Positions 10,916 to 20,791 of a DNA stretch of 64,000 nt are shown here, piece by piece (the stretch's first letter is position 1; the number at the start of each line of letters is the position of its first letter). The notes beneath the pieces are model-generated. The model saw only the letters and a list, made by a program, of their open reading frames with translations, did no database searches and was not told where the DNA came from. The translations under genes were made by a program, and so were the position numbers. This stretch comes from Agrilactobacillus fermenti. GTDB taxonomy: Bacteria > Bacillota > Bacilli > Lactobacillales > Lactobacillaceae. The stretch covers positions 62,001 to 126,000 of the forward strand of contig NZ_JACGCJ010000001.1 of NCBI RefSeq assembly GCF_021030645.1, written 5' to 3'.

Positions 10916-12859
10916 ATGCAAACAGATAACGAAAAATACAATGAAACTGTGCAACCTAACACGGCTTTCTTAAATGAGTTGAAAGAAAAGCTGCCTGAAT
11001 TCTTTACCAAAGACGGCTTTTTTGATATTGACAAGTTCAAGGATCAACTTAAGGACAAAAATGTTAATGAGTTGAGTGAGGGTTATCAGCTAAATTTCAT
11101 TGGTAAGGATTACGCTCGTCGCCAGGCTGGGGAAATGGCAAGTACTGTTATTGTGCCTGATAAAAAACAAAATCAAGGTGAGGGTAAGAATAGTAAAAAT
11201 TTATTTTTTACCGGGGATAATCTTGAAGTATTACGCCATTTACAAACGTCTTATCAGAATAAGATTGATATAATTTACATCGACCCACCATATAACACTG
11301 GTCAGGATGATTTCGCTTATCCGGATTCTTTTGAGTACAGCGATGATCAACTTGAAGACATGTTTGGCCTCGACGATGATCAATTGGCAAGACTTAAAAG
11401 TATTCAGGGAAAGTCCAGTCATTCTGCATGGTTAACCTTTATGTATCCGAGACTTCAATTAGCCAAGCATTTATTAAAACAAACTGGTGTTATTTTCATC
11501 TCAATTGATGATAATGAAGACGGCAATTTGAAAGAAATTTGTGATGAAATATTTGGTGAAGCAAATTTCTTAGCTCAAGTGGTTTGGGAAAGAGCATATG
11601 CACCAATTAACTTGAAGAAAAATTTTTCGCCTAGTCATGACTATATGTTGGTCTACGGTAGAGAGGCTAATATAATTGAAACAAGTGGTATTACTCGTAA
11701 TGAAGCAGCAGACAATAGATATCAGAATCCTGACAATGATCCGCGGGGTCCTTGGAAATCATCTGATATGTCAGTTGGACCTGCTAATGAGTCTAATATT
11801 TACCCTGTTACGACTCCCTCAGGGAGAGTAGTCGAGCCTCCAGCGGGTAGAAGCTGGAGTCTCTCGCAAAAAGCATTTCGCGAGAGACTCGCTGACAACC
11901 GTATCTGGTTTGGAAAAAATGGTGATGCTGTACCTAGTATGAAACGATTTAAATCAGAACTTAGAAAAACAGGCGTTACTCCTATGACTGTTTGGCACTA
12001 CACGGATGTTGGACATAGTCAAGAAGCTACTCAGCAATTACAACAATTAATGGGCGGAAAGAAATATTTTGCATATCCTAAGCCAGTAAAACTAGTCCAG
12101 AGGGTCATCCAACTGTATTCAGATTCTGACTCAGTAATTCTAGACTTTTTTGCAGGGTCAGCGACTACGGCAGAGGCTGTGTTGCAACAAAATATTGAAG
12201 ACCAGGGGCATCGTCATTTCATTTTGGTTCAATTGCCCGAAAAAACATATCATATTAATAAATCTGGGAAAAAGGTTCCTACTAAAGGTGGACGTACTGC
12301 GTTTGCAGATGGATTTATGTCTATTGATCAAATTGCACGTGAACGTATTCGTCGTGCGGCTAAGAAGATTCGGGAAGATAATGAATTAACCTTACCTAAA
12401 GACTTTGATGGTAGTTTTAAGCATTACCGGGTAGTTAAGCCAGTTAAGCAAACACTTGAAGAAATTGATGAATTTGCTCCTAACAACATCAGCCTTTTTA
12501 CCAATATGGTTGATGGTTTCTCAAGTAAGAGCTTAGGTATTGTTGGAGATACCACTGGAGAAGAGACAATCTTAACTACCTGGCTAGCTAAAGATGGTTA
12601 TTCTTTTGATGCCAATGTTGAAATAATTAAGTTTGACAATTATGCGGCCCATAAAGTTGAAGATGATCGTCTTTATTTGATTAACGAGGGATGGGAAGCT
12701 AAGCAGACAAAAGAGTTATTGAATCAACTTGGTACTCATCAGTTAGGAGTCCAGAGTATAGTGATCTTCGGCTATTCCTTTAATGTTGCTGGACTGCGTG
12801 AATTAGAGAGTGGCTTAGGGCAATTAGATAGTAAAGTCACTTTAATCAAGAGGTACTAA
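10916..12859 (+). CDS. mod: Type III restriction-modification system methyltransferase (Mod)
   Basis: N6-adenine DNA methyltransferase of the beta class, which in type III systems also provides sequence recognition for the Res subunit. The 647-residue protein carries the catalytic DPPYNTG motif (DPPY at residues 123-126), preceded by the GDNLEVLRHL segment. The SAM-binding motif DFFAGSATTAEAVLQ lies near residues 410-424; order IV-before-I defines the beta class. The region between (about 230-390) would hold target recognition. GGAGAA lies upstream of the ATG. Its stop is 4 bases before res, so the two are one operon. No frameshift or phase-variable repeat was seen. Confidence 0.93.
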   Translation: MQTDNEKYNETVQPNTAFLNELKEKLPEFFTKDGFFDIDKFKDQLKDKNVNELSEGYQLNFIGKDYARRQAGEMASTVIVPDKKQNQGEGKNSKNLFFTGDNLEVLRHLQTSYQNKIDIIYIDPPYNTGQDDFAYPDSFEYSDDQLEDMFGLDDDQLARLKSIQGKSSHSAWLTFMYPRLQLAKHLLKQTGVIFISIDDNEDGNLKEICDEIFGEANFLAQVVWERAYAPINLKKNFSPSHDYMLVYGREANIIETSGITRNEAADNRYQNPDNDPRGPWKSSDMSVGPANESNIYPVTTPSGRVVEPPAGRSWSLSQKAFRERLADNRIWFGKNGDAVPSMKRFKSELRKTGVTPMTVWHYTDVGHSQEATQQLQQLMGGKKYFAYPKPVKLVQRVIQLYSDSDSVILDFFAGSATTAEAVLQQNIEDQGHRHFILVQLPEKTYHINKSGKKVPTKGGRTAFADGFMSIDQIARERIRRAAKKIREDNELTLPKDFDGSFKHYRVVKPVKQTLEEIDEFAPNNISLFTNMVDGFSSKSLGIVGDTTGEETILTTWLAKDGYSFDANVEIIKFDNYAAHKVEDDRLYLINEGWEAKQTKELLNQLGTHQLGVQSIVIFGYSFNVAGLRELESGLGQLDSKVTLIKRY

Positions 12860-12863
12860 TATT

Positions 12864-15839
12864 ATGAAGATTAAACTTGAAACTTTACAGCACCAAACTG
12901 ATGCCCTTACAGCTATTGATAAAGCATTTCCTGGTATAGATATCGTAAGCAATGATCCAAATGCTAATTATATTTATGCTAATCCATTAATTAGGTATCG
13001 TTATAACAATAAAGCAAATATCGATATCAAGATGGAAACTGGTACTGGAAAGACCTATGTCTACACTCGAATGATGTACGATCTTCATCAAAAGTATGGT
13101 CTCTTCAAATTTGTAATTGCCGTGCCTAGTCCGAGTATTAAGGAAGGAACTCGCAGTTTCATTACGAGTGATTATGCTAAGCAGCATTTCAGTGAATTTT
13201 ATGAAAATACCCGTGTGCAATTAAACGTTATTAATGCGGGGGATTTTAGTGCGCGCTCAGGACGGCGGAACTTTCCAGCCCAACTTTCTGAATTTGTAGA
13301 AGCAACTCGGCAGAATGCCAACCAAATCGAAGTTTTGCTGGTTAACCAGGGAATGCTGCACTCTAAGTCCATGCACCGCGATGATTATGATCAGACCTTG
13401 CTAGGTGGCGAAACTTCTCCAATCAAAGCTATTGCGGCTACTCGGCCAGTAGTGATTATTGATGAACCACAACGTTTCCCTCGCGGCAAAAAATTTTATG
13501 AGGATATTGAAGCAATGAAGCCTCAATTAATTGTTCGTTTTGGGGCTACCTTCCCGGAAACAACTAGTGGACGGGGAAAAAATAAGGTCACTAAGATTGA
13601 CTATTATCGTGGTGAACCTCAGTTTAATTTGAATGCAGTTGATAGTTTCAATCAAGGGTTAGTTAAGGGTATTGATATTGACTATCCAGATATGCCTGAA
13701 GAACAAGCCAATAACTTGTATAAAGTTAAACAGGCCAAGACAAAAGAACTGATACTTTCTAAGGGTAACAAGGAATATTCTCTTAATGTTGGTGAAAACT
13801 TGGTGGATGTTGATTCAGGTTTTGAAGGGAACATAACCTATGCTGGGGGCACAAATCGAGAACTATCTAATGGACTAGCTTTATCAAAAGATATGAAGTT
13901 GATTCCTGGTACTTTCGCACAGAACTATCAGGATCAGATTATTTCACAGGCATTAGATTGTCACTTTAAAGCGGAAGAAGAGAACTTTTTACGTCTGAAT
14001 TCGGGTGATTATGCACCGAAGATTAAAACGCTATCACTATTCTTTATTGATAGCATTTCTAGCTTTCGTGGTGAAAATAATGGTAAGGGTTGGCTGGCCC
14101 TTCATTTTGAAGAAATTTTAACTGAGAAACTGAAAAAATTAATTGCTCGCTATGAACTTACCATGGATGACCGAGAAAAAGAGTATTGTTCGTTCTTACA
14201 GGCAACTTTAAGAAGTATCCAAACTGAGCACCAAGATGTTTATGCAGGCTACTTCAGTGAAGACCGTGGTAGCTCAGATGCTGATATTCAAGCAGAAGTT
14301 GAAGATATTTTAAGTAATAAGGAAAAACTGCTCAGTTTTAAGGATAAAGATGACAATTGGCTAACTCGCCGCTTCCTATTTTCTAAGTGGACTTTGCGGG
14401 AAGGCTGGGATAATCCGAATATCTTTACGATTGCCAAGCTGCGTACATCTGGGTCTGAAATCAGTAAGGTTCAAGAAGTAGGACGTGGCTTACGGTTGCC
14501 AGTTGATGAAACCGGCCACCGTTTAAACCAGAATGAATGGCAAAGTAGATTATCATTCTTAATTGGTTATGACGAGCGTGATTTTGCGCAGAAACTAGTA
14601 GGTGAAATCAATGATGATTCACCAATTAAATTGAATCAAGAAGAATTAACTGATGATATGATTAAGTTAATTGTCAAAGCTAAACAAAAAATTGATCCAC
14701 AATTTAATAAAGATCAGTTACTTGATGATTTAGATAAGCATAATGTGATTACTCGTTCAAACAAGTTCAAAAATGTCGTAGAACTCAATGGCCAAAAGAT
14801 GTCTGGATATGAGGCTTTATGCCAACTTTACCCAGAAATTGAGCTGCAAACTAAGGTTGCTAATGATAAAGTTCGTGACAAGAATTCTAAAGACACTACT
14901 ACAGTTAGATTGCGAAAACAAAATTGGCAGCAATTGAAAAATCTTTGGCAGCAGTTAGCTAAACGGCAAATGATTAAGTTTGATCTAACGGTAAATCAGG
15001 TTGCTAAAACTGTTGCTCGTAATGTTTTCAATGACAGCGACAATAAGATTTTTGTCTTGCAACGCCCACAAATGGTTCATCAGGAAGTTGTTACTGATAA
15101 AAGTTCAGCATCTGTGAGAGAAACACAGTTTGATTACAGTACGGGATACTTAACCATGAACTATGGTAAGTTTCTCAAAATATTAGCTCACCAAACTGAC
15201 TTGTCAGTTAATCTGCTAAATAATTTGATGATTGATGCAATCAAGCGTCTAAAAAACAATACTAATTACATCAATGAAAAGACACTTGGTAACCTGATTC
15301 GAACTTTTAACAATCAATTCAATGAGCGAATCAAAACTTCATATAGCTATGAACCATTAGATTTTTCAACATCGACCTCGATCTACAATGCTAAGAAGCA
15401 AGAATTTGTGGATTCAATTCCAGCTAGTGTGCTTGGTGTATACCAAGCAAATTCAACTTCTGATGAAAAGTATTTGTATGATAGACCGCCGCTTCGTTAT
15501 GACAGTGCCGATCCAGAATTGAAGATTTTGAAGCGATCGTATGGTCCTAAGATTAGCGTCTTTGGGAAGCTACCAAAGAAAGCTATCAGGATTCCACGCT
15601 TTGATAACGGAACGACTACACCAGACTTCATTTTTAAGATTGAACATGGAAATAATCCAACTTATCTAGTTATTGAAACCAAGGCGGAAAATATGCGTCT
15701 AGGTGATGAAGAGATCCATATTATTCAACAGAAGTACTTTGATCAGTTGAAAGAATCTGGAGTTTATTACCGGATGGCTACTAGTGAACAAGAAGTACAC
15801 GATTTGATTAATAAATTGGAAAATGGAGAGTTGAATTAG
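12864..15839 (+). CDS. res: Type III restriction endonuclease subunit (Res)
   Basis: ATP-dependent helicase-nuclease that cleaves DNA after Mod-directed recognition. The 991 residues include Walker A METGTGKTYVYTRM (GTGKT at 60-64), a DEAD-like Walker B VVIIDEPQRF (near 200), a motif III-like FGATFPET, and helicase motif VI QEVGRGLRLP. A C-terminal PD-(D/E)XK-type nuclease follows (TTPDFIFK ... YLVIETKAEN, about residues 915-945). All elements look intact, so the enzyme may be active. The next gene starts 1 base after its stop. Confidence 0.93.
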   Translation: MKIKLETLQHQTDALTAIDKAFPGIDIVSNDPNANYIYANPLIRYRYNNKANIDIKMETGTGKTYVYTRMMYDLHQKYGLFKFVIAVPSPSIKEGTRSFITSDYAKQHFSEFYENTRVQLNVINAGDFSARSGRRNFPAQLSEFVEATRQNANQIEVLLVNQGMLHSKSMHRDDYDQTLLGGETSPIKAIAATRPVVIIDEPQRFPRGKKFYEDIEAMKPQLIVRFGATFPETTSGRGKNKVTKIDYYRGEPQFNLNAVDSFNQGLVKGIDIDYPDMPEEQANNLYKVKQAKTKELILSKGNKEYSLNVGENLVDVDSGFEGNITYAGGTNRELSNGLALSKDMKLIPGTFAQNYQDQIISQALDCHFKAEEENFLRLNSGDYAPKIKTLSLFFIDSISSFRGENNGKGWLALHFEEILTEKLKKLIARYELTMDDREKEYCSFLQATLRSIQTEHQDVYAGYFSEDRGSSDADIQAEVEDILSNKEKLLSFKDKDDNWLTRRFLFSKWTLREGWDNPNIFTIAKLRTSGSEISKVQEVGRGLRLPVDETGHRLNQNEWQSRLSFLIGYDERDFAQKLVGEINDDSPIKLNQEELTDDMIKLIVKAKQKIDPQFNKDQLLDDLDKHNVITRSNKFKNVVELNGQKMSGYEALCQLYPEIELQTKVANDKVRDKNSKDTTTVRLRKQNWQQLKNLWQQLAKRQMIKFDLTVNQVAKTVARNVFNDSDNKIFVLQRPQMVHQEVVTDKSSASVRETQFDYSTGYLTMNYGKFLKILAHQTDLSVNLLNNLMIDAIKRLKNNTNYINEKTLGNLIRTFNNQFNERIKTSYSYEPLDFSTSTSIYNAKKQEFVDSIPASVLGVYQANSTSDEKYLYDRPPLRYDSADPELKILKRSYGPKISVFGKLPKKAIRIPRFDNGTTTPDFIFKIEHGNNPTYLVIETKAENMRLGDEEIHIIQQKYFDQLKESGVYYRMATSEQEVHDLINKLENGELN

Positions 15840-15840
15840 T

Positions 15841-17133
15841 ATGTTGTCGCTAATCGAATTAGCTAAGAAAGGAAAATTAGAAAAGACAGGGGCCAAGCCG
15901 AAACTGCCGATTAAGGTGGACGGAGTTAGTTCAGAAACCCTAGATGTGTATAAAATTCCATTAGAATATCTCTATTATAATGATAAAAATGATCGGATTG
16001 CGACTGGTATTTCACGGTATGAAGACGAATTACATCCGGCAAACGATCAAGAAAACCCACAATACAATAATTTTGTTGCTAAACTGATCGAACAAGATAA
16101 TACGTCTGCATTAAAGCGGACGGAGAAGTCGATTCAAGAGTCTGGCCAACAGGTCTATGGATATGTTCTTGATGATGGACGGATTGTCGATGGTAATCGG
16201 CGCTTCACTTCCTTACGTAATATTCATCAATCAACTGGAAGAACTGTTTATTTTGAAGCCGTTGTTTTGCCATTTTCATATGACAATACAACTGAACGGG
16301 CTAAGATCAAGAAACTGGAATTAGCTATTCAAATAGGGGTTGAAAAACGCCAAGATTATGACCCAGTTGATTTGGCTGTTGATATTTACCAAACTACCAG
16401 TGGTAATGACCCAATTATGACTCAGGCAGACTACGCGGCGGATTCTCATATGCGGCTTACTGAAGTTTAAAAATACTACAACGGAGCCATTTATATGCGC
16501 AAGTTTCTTCAATTTGTCGGTACATCTGAAAATAACTATAATATTATCAAATAAAGTCAAGTTTGGTCACTTTTTTACGAAATGGGTAAATCATTGTCTA
16601 AAAACTTTAGCAATGATCCTGAATCACAAGTTCGTAGGAACGAAACCATGAATTCTTACTTTGGCGTCATTCTTTATCAGATTCATGTTGGCGTAAGCGG
16701 TAATACTGCACGTACCCATATTCGTGAGTATGGGAAAAATATTGTTAATAGTGTCGATAATGAGGACTTTAATGATGATGTAGCTGATGTGGTTGATGAT
16801 CTGTCTGATTCACTTCAAGATTACGAAATTCAAAATACTTCGGACTTGATGCAAAGTCTGACTGATGAGAATAAGACTGTTGAAGCTTTGGGTGATACAT
16901 TTGATACTTACATGCGTAATGCACGTAATAGTGAATCTGTAGATAAGTTTATTCGCGACATTAAGCAGAATGTAAAATATTATCATGATTTAAATGAAGA
17001 CGGTGGTTTAATTGGGAGTCTACGGTACAACAAGGTGAGTGAAGACCAGTTAAAAGAGTTGCAGAAATACATGCGGGACTTAAATCAATTAAGTAAGGAG
17101 TTGTTCAGTAAGTATGGAGATGAAATCGGATAG
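15841..17133 (+). pseudogene. ParB-like (DGNRR) protein gene interrupted by two in-frame TAA codons
   Basis: One frame of 431 codon positions runs from the ATG at 15841 to a stop at 17131-17133, broken only by TAA at 16468-16470 and TAA at 16552-16554. The sense sequence between and after the stops reads smoothly (MRLTEV, KYYNGAIYMRKFLQF, SQVWSLFYEMGKSL), with no frame change. The first part (209 residues) holds VDGNRRFTSLR (DGNRR at 117-121), the signature of ParB/Srx-fold proteins. The last part (from 16582, 183 codons) is helical and acidic, unrecognised. The gene starts 1 base after res and overlaps the helicase gene by 20 bases, so it belongs to the operon. Either it is freshly inactivated, or two shorter proteins are made, or the stops are read through or are sequence errors. 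Confidence 0.8.
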
Positions 17134-19006
17134 TCCAATCATTATTAAGAATGATGAAGGCCTATTTCAACTACTAGACGATGACCACCATACCTTGGAA
17201 ACCAAGGCAGCACAGCGTGGCTTATCGATATTTGGTCCATACTTTGAAGATCCTGAGCAACGCACTTTTAAAGAAAACTTGACCTATGTTCAGTTGCTGG
17301 GGTTAGTAAAAAAGCTTAATCGACGTTTGCAGCGAAAAGGGCTCCCTGAAGTACAAACAAGCAATAAATTCGATCAGTATGTGCAGCAGCGTCAATACTA
17401 TATCAAAGAACAAGGTCAAGCTGGAGTGACTATTAAAGATGACGATCCTCGTTGGCAGCATGAATTTGAAAACTTTAAATCAGTGGTTAGCCAAGAAATA
17501 ACGAGGCCACTTAAGTTGGAACAGGAAAAAGCCAGTTTCTTCATGACGGTCATGAAACGAGCAGCTAATTTTTCTGTGCCGGGGGCTGGAAAAACTGCCA
17601 TGATGTATGGTACATTCGCTTACTTATCTAGTCCTAGAGTTAATGAAGTCGATAAACTTTTAGTTATTTCACCATTGAATGCCTTTGCGACATGGCGGAC
17701 AGAATTTAAAGAAGTCTTTGGCTCCAAACGTGAACTGTACTACCTTAATATGCGGGATAAAAAATATAACAATAATGTTGGTGCAATTAAACATGACTGG
17801 GTTCAGGCAGACGTAATTACGATCAACTATGAGGCCCTTCAAAGTAAACTTAATATCATCAATGACTTATTGAATTCCAAAACTATGCTTGTCTTTGACG
17901 AAGTTCACCGAGTTAAAGGTGTTGGTGGTCAACGAGCTAAGGCGGCGCTCAGTCTTAGTCAGTCGCCACATTATCGGTACGTCTTAACTGGCACGCCAAT
18001 TCCTAATGGATTTCGGGATATCTACAATTTCTTACATCTAATGTACCCGGATGAGTATTCATCATTCTTTGCTTGGGACTTAAAAACTTTGAACGATATC
18101 GATTCTGAGGATGTTAATAAAAAACTTTCACCGTTTTTCTGGCGAACTAATAAAGAGAATCTTCATGTGCCAAAACCTGATCCAGATATTATTAAAGAAG
18201 TTGAGCCATCGAAAGATCAGCAGTTATTGTCGCAAGCTATTTATGAAAATGAAAATGGTACTTTAGCTACTTTTATCAGGTTGTTACAAGCTTCAACTAA
18301 TCCGGAACTGCTGGCAGAAAATATTAACTATAAAGAGTTAGGACTTGTTGATGCAGATTCTGGTGTCTGGGATAAGCAAGCTGCAACCATTGAAAAACAG
18401 AATACTAGCAATGGAGATGCTTATAAAAAATATAATCTGGCTAAGGCAGAATCACCTAAATTTAAGATGGGAATTGACTTAATTGATAAGCTAGTAAGTC
18501 GAGGCAAGAAAGTTCTGGTTTGGGGAATGTTTGTTGGTACTATGCAAAAGATTGCTGACACTCTCAATAGTATAGGTATCAAGACGACATTAGTCTATGG
18601 TGCTACGCCAAAACAAGACCGTGAAGGAATGATTGATGATTTTAGAACCGGTGACGTTCAAGTATTAGTTTCTAATCCTAATACTTTAGGTGAGTCGATC
18701 TCTCTTCATCAAACAGTTCATGATGCGGTTTACTTTGAATACAACTTCAATTTGACCTTTATGTTGCAGTCACGTGATCGGATTAATCGTTTGGGATTGC
18801 CAGCGGATCAGTACACCCGATATTATTACTTGATGACAAAGGGCGATGTTGCTCATATGGGTTTCATTGATAATACAGCTTATAAGAAATTGAAGGATAA
18901 AGAGAAAATCATGCTTGATGCCATCGATGGCCAACACCTGGTTCCCGAATACACTGATGATTACCTTCAGGAGGTTAAGAATATTGTTATGGGAAGATAT
19001 AGGTAA
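17114..19006 (+). CDS. SNF2-like superfamily 2 helicase of the restriction island
   Basis: A 630-residue superfamily 2 ATPase. Visible are Walker A FSVPGAGKTAMMYG (PGAGKT at 156-161), Walker B LVFDEVHRVKG (DEVH at 262-265), motif III YVLTGTPIPNG, and in the second RecA domain VLVSNPNTLGESISLH and the SNF2-type motif VI QSRDRINRLG. The 150-residue N terminus is unrecognised. No nuclease domain is evident. It overlaps the broken ParB-like gene by 20 bases, with AAGGAG 13 bases before the ATG; an in-frame ATG at 17120 is an alternative start. Inferred role: DNA translocase or remodeller serving the type III system or a defence function of its own. Confidence 0.85.
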   Translation: MEMKSDSPIIIKNDEGLFQLLDDDHHTLETKAAQRGLSIFGPYFEDPEQRTFKENLTYVQLLGLVKKLNRRLQRKGLPEVQTSNKFDQYVQQRQYYIKEQGQAGVTIKDDDPRWQHEFENFKSVVSQEITRPLKLEQEKASFFMTVMKRAANFSVPGAGKTAMMYGTFAYLSSPRVNEVDKLLVISPLNAFATWRTEFKEVFGSKRELYYLNMRDKKYNNNVGAIKHDWVQADVITINYEALQSKLNIINDLLNSKTMLVFDEVHRVKGVGGQRAKAALSLSQSPHYRYVLTGTPIPNGFRDIYNFLHLMYPDEYSSFFAWDLKTLNDIDSEDVNKKLSPFFWRTNKENLHVPKPDPDIIKEVEPSKDQQLLSQAIYENENGTLATFIRLLQASTNPELLAENINYKELGLVDADSGVWDKQAATIEKQNTSNGDAYKKYNLAKAESPKFKMGIDLIDKLVSRGKKVLVWGMFVGTMQKIADTLNSIGIKTTLVYGATPKQDREGMIDDFRTGDVQVLVSNPNTLGESISLHQTVHDAVYFEYNFNLTFMLQSRDRINRLGLPADQYTRYYYLMTKGDVAHMGFIDNTAYKKLKDKEKIMLDAIDGQHLVPEYTDDYLQEVKNIVMGRYR

Positions 19007-19114
19007 TAAAACAATAGATAATAGTAAATATTGATTACCAGTTTTGCCACTCAAAGTGAAATCGATGAATTATCACCAAATTACGATATAGAAGTTTTGA
19101 TGCTAGGATGATTT

Positions 19115-19320
19115 CATAGACACGATTTGGTAGAATTTGACTACTAAGTATAGGACGTGTCCAAAATGACTAAAAAGAGAAAAAATTTGATGAAGATTTC
19201 AAGAAGATGATTCTTGGCCTTAACTCATCTGGTCACTCGATCGAGTCGTTAGCCGAGAAATATGGTATTGCTATGCAAATAATTTATCGTTGGAACATAA
19301 AGCTGACTAGTCTTTCATAG
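19115..19320 (+). mobile_element. IS3-type transposase orfA remnant, frameshifted and truncated
   Basis: From the ATG at 19166 the start MTKKRKN is read, then one base appears missing in an A-run. In the shifted frame (from about 19183) the sequence continues KFDEDFKKMILGLNSSGHSI, then ESLAEKYGIAMQIIYRWN, ending at TAG 19318. This is the N-terminal helix-turn-helix of an IS3-family OrfA. No orfB, no right end and no clear inverted repeats are left. It lies at the right border of the restriction island, consistent with past mobile-element activity there. Confidence 0.7.
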
Positions 19321-19338
19321 CATCGGAAGGTACGTTAA

Positions 19339-19935
19339 ATGATTTTATGGACCAATCAACCTTTTGTCGTTTATCAGCAACTACAACAGCGTGGAATTTT
19401 TTCTTGTGATCCAGCATATGCACCATTGTTAGCAGATGATAATGTAAATTTCAAAAATGCTTATCAGTGGATGTGTACTCAATTAAAACAGAAAGTTGGT
19501 CTGCCACCTGCAGGGGTAGAATTTCCAATTTGGGCATGGTATCGGCGTAATTATGCCCATCAGCGTCCGGATTTTAGGCAGCGGCAAGATTATGATGATC
19601 AAGTGTTACTTGAGTTGATGATTCCTGAGACAGATGTACTGTTGAGCGATTTTGACCAATGGCATTTTGTGCTTGGTAATAGTTATCTTCCAACTGCTAA
19701 CAGTGAGCGTGAATTTGATCAGGCTGAACAGCGATTTGAGAATTTGTCAGCCACAGAACAACAGATTGAGAAGCTAGTATCTTGGCAACAAATTTTTGAC
19801 ATTACACCACGATTTGGCGACTGGACCCAAAATGGTGCCTATGTTCAAGGCTGTTTTTGGCAGCTTAAACAAGAACAAGTTTGTCGAGCTTGGCGTCGAC
19901 AAAAAGGGCATAAAGTTGAAGAATTATTTTATTAA
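19339..19935 (+). CDS. DUF3841 domain protein
   Basis: A 198-residue soluble protein of the DUF3841 family, recognised by the N terminus MILWTNQPFVVYQQLQQRG and the aromatic-rich YQWMCTQLKQKVG, FPIWAWYRR and DFDQWHFVLG segments. Function is unknown; homologues are short cytoplasmic proteins in Firmicutes. It begins 18 bases after the IS remnant, with GGAAGG upstream of the ATG, and is followed by a terminator, so it is probably monocistronic. It may or may not belong to the island. Confidence 0.75.
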   Translation: MILWTNQPFVVYQQLQQRGIFSCDPAYAPLLADDNVNFKNAYQWMCTQLKQKVGLPPAGVEFPIWAWYRRNYAHQRPDFRQRQDYDDQVLLELMIPETDVLLSDFDQWHFVLGNSYLPTANSEREFDQAEQRFENLSATEQQIEKLVSWQQIFDITPRFGDWTQNGAYVQGCFWQLKQEQVCRAWRRQKGHKVEELFY

Positions 19936-19973
19936 AGACTTGCTTATCAGGAATCAGTTGTGTTTTGACTATT

Positions 19974-20032
19974 AAAAAATCACCTTTCCTAAAACCTACT
20001 TTGCGGTAGAATTTTTGGATGGTGATTTTTTA
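19974..20032. terminator. Bidirectional terminator after the DUF3841 gene
   Basis: AAAAAATCACC pairs with GGTGATTTTTT around a loop of about 36 bases that itself contains a small hairpin. A-run and T-run on both sides allow it to work in both directions, also for the antitoxin remnant on the minus strand. Confidence 0.7.
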
Positions 20033-20046
20033 ATTTCCGAATCAAA

Positions 20047-20121
20047 CTATTCTTTCGTCAGAGTATCAAAATCTAAAAGTTTATCGGGTAATTTAATTTC
20101 AAATGGAATTTTACCTAGTAT
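20047..20121 (-). pseudogene. C-terminal fragment resembling a RelB/DinJ antitoxin
   Basis: On the minus strand 24 codons ending in TAG read ILGKIPFEIKLPDKLLDFDT plus LTKE. IPFEIKLP is the conserved tail of RelB/DinJ antitoxins, which bind a RelE/YafQ-type toxin. The frame is closed by a stop just upstream, and no N-terminal ribbon-helix-helix or toxin gene is visible nearby. Likely a decayed remnant; based on one short motif only. Confidence 0.4.
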
Positions 20122-20168
20122 CTAATAGCAATCAACAGCCTAGCCACTGTTTAACATAGACAAAATGA

Positions 20169-20771
20169 CTAGTCCTGATTTGAAGGCTGCTGATGAGCAC
20201 GCATCCAGTGACTGATCAAACTACGAACAAGAAAACCAAGAAAAATGACGACTAAGAGCAGTATAGGATAAATGAGCGCGACTAGAATGTAAATGACAGC
20301 TAAAATTGTCATGATCAACGTGGCTCGCTTTTCTTCAAAGTCGTGATTGGTCAAAGGCAACCGCTGGGCTTGGGCATAATTGATGACATAGCGGAAAATC
20401 AAATATTGGGTCAGATCTACGGCAAAAATAACTGTTGAAAAAATCAACGCATTAAATCTAGAAGTTAGATCGTTGTTCAATAAACCCGTTGCAAAGGGAG
20501 TCAAACAGACAAAACAAAGATAAGTCAGGTTCAAGATGAGATAGCCGATGGTGGGTTTCGTGATGACACCAGTGACCTCTTGATGGTAGACCCAGTATTG
20601 ACCCACAATAGAAAAACTAATAAAGTACAAAATAATATCCGTGGGTAGGTTGTGTAGATGGGTAAAATCCAGATTATTTGGTGTTTTGATATCTAAAACC
20701 ATGATGGTTAGGACAATGGCGAAAATACCATCAGAAATTGCTTCTAAACGTGAAATTTTATTTTTAAACAA
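20169..20771 (-). CDS. TMEM175-like (DUF1211) potassium channel family membrane protein
   Basis: A 200-residue integral membrane protein. The N terminus carries the family signature SRLEAISDGIFAIVLTIM (R-x3-x-SDG-x-FAI), which lines the ion path in bacterial TMEM175 potassium channels. About six hydrophobic helices follow and the tail is basic. The start is TTG at 20771 with GGAG about 8 bases upstream. A hairpin repeat begins 21 bases beyond its start codon, so its promoter must lie in or beyond that repeat. Family assignment is firm; potassium selectivity is inferred. Confidence 0.85.
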   Translation of the reverse strand: MFKNKISRLEAISDGIFAIVLTIMVLDIKTPNNLDFTHLHNLPTDIILYFISFSIVGQYWVYHQEVTGVITKPTIGYLILNLTYLCFVCLTPFATGLLNNDLTSRFNALIFSTVIFAVDLTQYLIFRYVINYAQAQRLPLTNHDFEEKRATLIMTILAVIYILVALIYPILLLVVIFLGFLVRSLISHWMRAHQQPSNQD

Positions 20772-20791
20772 TTAAATATCTCCAATAAAAT

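Noticed and set aside
10916-12859. Phase variation of mod
   Set aside because: Type III mod genes often carry simple repeats that switch them; no homopolymer or tandem repeat tract was found in or just before this gene.
16471-16581. Insertion of foreign DNA between the two halves of the ParB-like gene
   Set aside because: The frame is continuous across this stretch and the encoded residues look like the same protein, so nonsense mutations explain it better than an insertion.
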